From the NCBI GenBank assembly GCA_045651865.1, contig JAZRTC010000094.1, positions 1 to 5,692 of the forward strand: a stretch of DNA of 5,692 nucleotides, read 5' to 3'. Both the position numbers and the translations under genes were made by a program. The notes below the pieces were generated by a model. It searched no databases, was not told where the DNA came from, and saw nothing but the letters and a program-made list of their open reading frames with translations. The stretch is from RGIG1959 sp045651865 (GTDB lineage: Bacteria > Bacillota > Clostridia > Oscillospirales > Acutalibacteraceae). Below, piece by piece: positions 5,313-5,692 of this stretch (position 1 is the first letter of the stretch; every line of letters starts with the position of its first letter).

Positions 5313-5692
5313 ATGCCAAACACCGCACGCAAACCGCTTGACAGCGTGGAGCGATTGTATGAGTCGCTTGTGCGACTGCGAGACGCACAGCGTCTGTTTG
5401 CCACCTATACACAAGAGCAGGTCGATGCCATCTTCCGCGCCGCCGCCACAGCGGCAAACCGCGCCCGTATTCCGCTGGCGGTTGCCGCCGTAGAGGAAAC
5501 GGGCATGGGCGTTGCGGAAGACAAGGTCATTAAAAACCATTTTGCCGGCGAATATATCTACAACGCCTACAAGGACGAAAAAACCTGCGGCGTTATCGAA
5601 GATGACCCCGTCTACGGCATCCGCCGCATCGCTGAGCCGGTCGGCGTGATCGCCGCCGTCATCCCGACGACTAATCCCACCTCCACCGCCAT
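5313..5692 (+). CDS. adhE: Bifunctional acetaldehyde-CoA/alcohol dehydrogenase, N-terminal part (cut by window edge)
   Basis: From the ATG at 5313, 126 codons and two bases are open to the window end. AAGGAG lies ten bases before the start. The sequence follows the aldehyde dehydrogenase half of AdhE: FATYTQEQVDAIFRAAA (residues 29-45), IPLAVAAVEETGMG, EDKVIKNHFAGEYIYNAY, KDEKTCGVI, IAEPVGVIAAVIPTTNPT near the end. AdhE reduces acetyl-CoA through acetaldehyde to ethanol using two NADH, in the cytoplasm, restoring NAD+ during fermentation. The catalytic cysteine and the iron-dependent alcohol dehydrogenase half would lie outside the window. A stand-alone acetaldehyde dehydrogenase cannot be excluded, but the NHFAGEYIYNAYKDEKTCGV stretch is typical of AdhE. 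The gene is divergent from the AI-2E-type gene. I saw no Rex-type TTGTTAA/TTAACAA operator, though adhE is often under Rex control. Confidence 0.93.
   Translation, partial: MPNTARKPLDSVERLYESLVRLRDAQRLFATYTQEQVDAIFRAAATAANRARIPLAVAAVEETGMGVAEDKVIKNHFAGEYIYNAYKDEKTCGVIEDDPVYGIRRIAEPVGVIAAVIPTTNPTSTA

Overview
The window looks like chromosomal DNA from a Gram-positive anaerobe of the Clostridia, probably an Oscillospiraceae/Ruminococcaceae-type gut bacterium. This rests on an ECF sigma factor of the kind common in gut Firmicutes, several lipoproteins with Gram-positive-style lipobox signal peptides, strong AGGAGG-type ribosome binding sites, a mid-range base composition, and an AdhE-type fermentative dehydrogenase. 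The genus cannot be told from the sequence.

Left block (1-3287, all minus strand, read right to left): a predicted autoregulated ECF sigma operon. A promoter of ECF type (TGTAAT, 16 bp, CGTCTA) lies directly in front of the sigma gene. Five genes follow: the ECF sigma factor (3236-2676), a single-pass membrane protein in the anti-sigma position (2679-1474), two tandem paralogous cysteine-containing lipoproteins (1469-1023 and 956-492), and a further secreted or lipid-anchored protein cut by the left edge (495 to <1). Two junctions are 4-base ATGA overlaps, one is a 4-base gap with the ribosome binding site inside the preceding gene, and one is a 66-base spacer. The likely logic is envelope sensing: the membrane protein restrains sigma, and the operon supplies exported proteins of unknown function. 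None of the four exported or membrane proteins could be assigned a named function.

Middle block (3361-5233, minus strand): a two-gene unit with its own sigma-A promoter and a hairpin behind it. The first gene is an AI-2E (PerM/TqsA-type) family multipass membrane protein. The second begins two bases after it and encodes a small lipoprotein whose C-terminal half resembles the P1 head subdomain of the protein-export factor SecD, without the rest of SecD.

Right edge (5313-5692, plus strand): the N-terminal 126 codons of adhE, divergent from the middle unit. The 136-base divergent region holds the sigma-A promoter of the middle unit and two inverted copies of a GTATACT/GTATAGC motif. No RNA genes, mobile elements, CRISPR arrays or origins were seen. 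Start codons were moved inward from the longest possible ORF for four genes because of ribosome binding sites, gene overlaps or promoter position.
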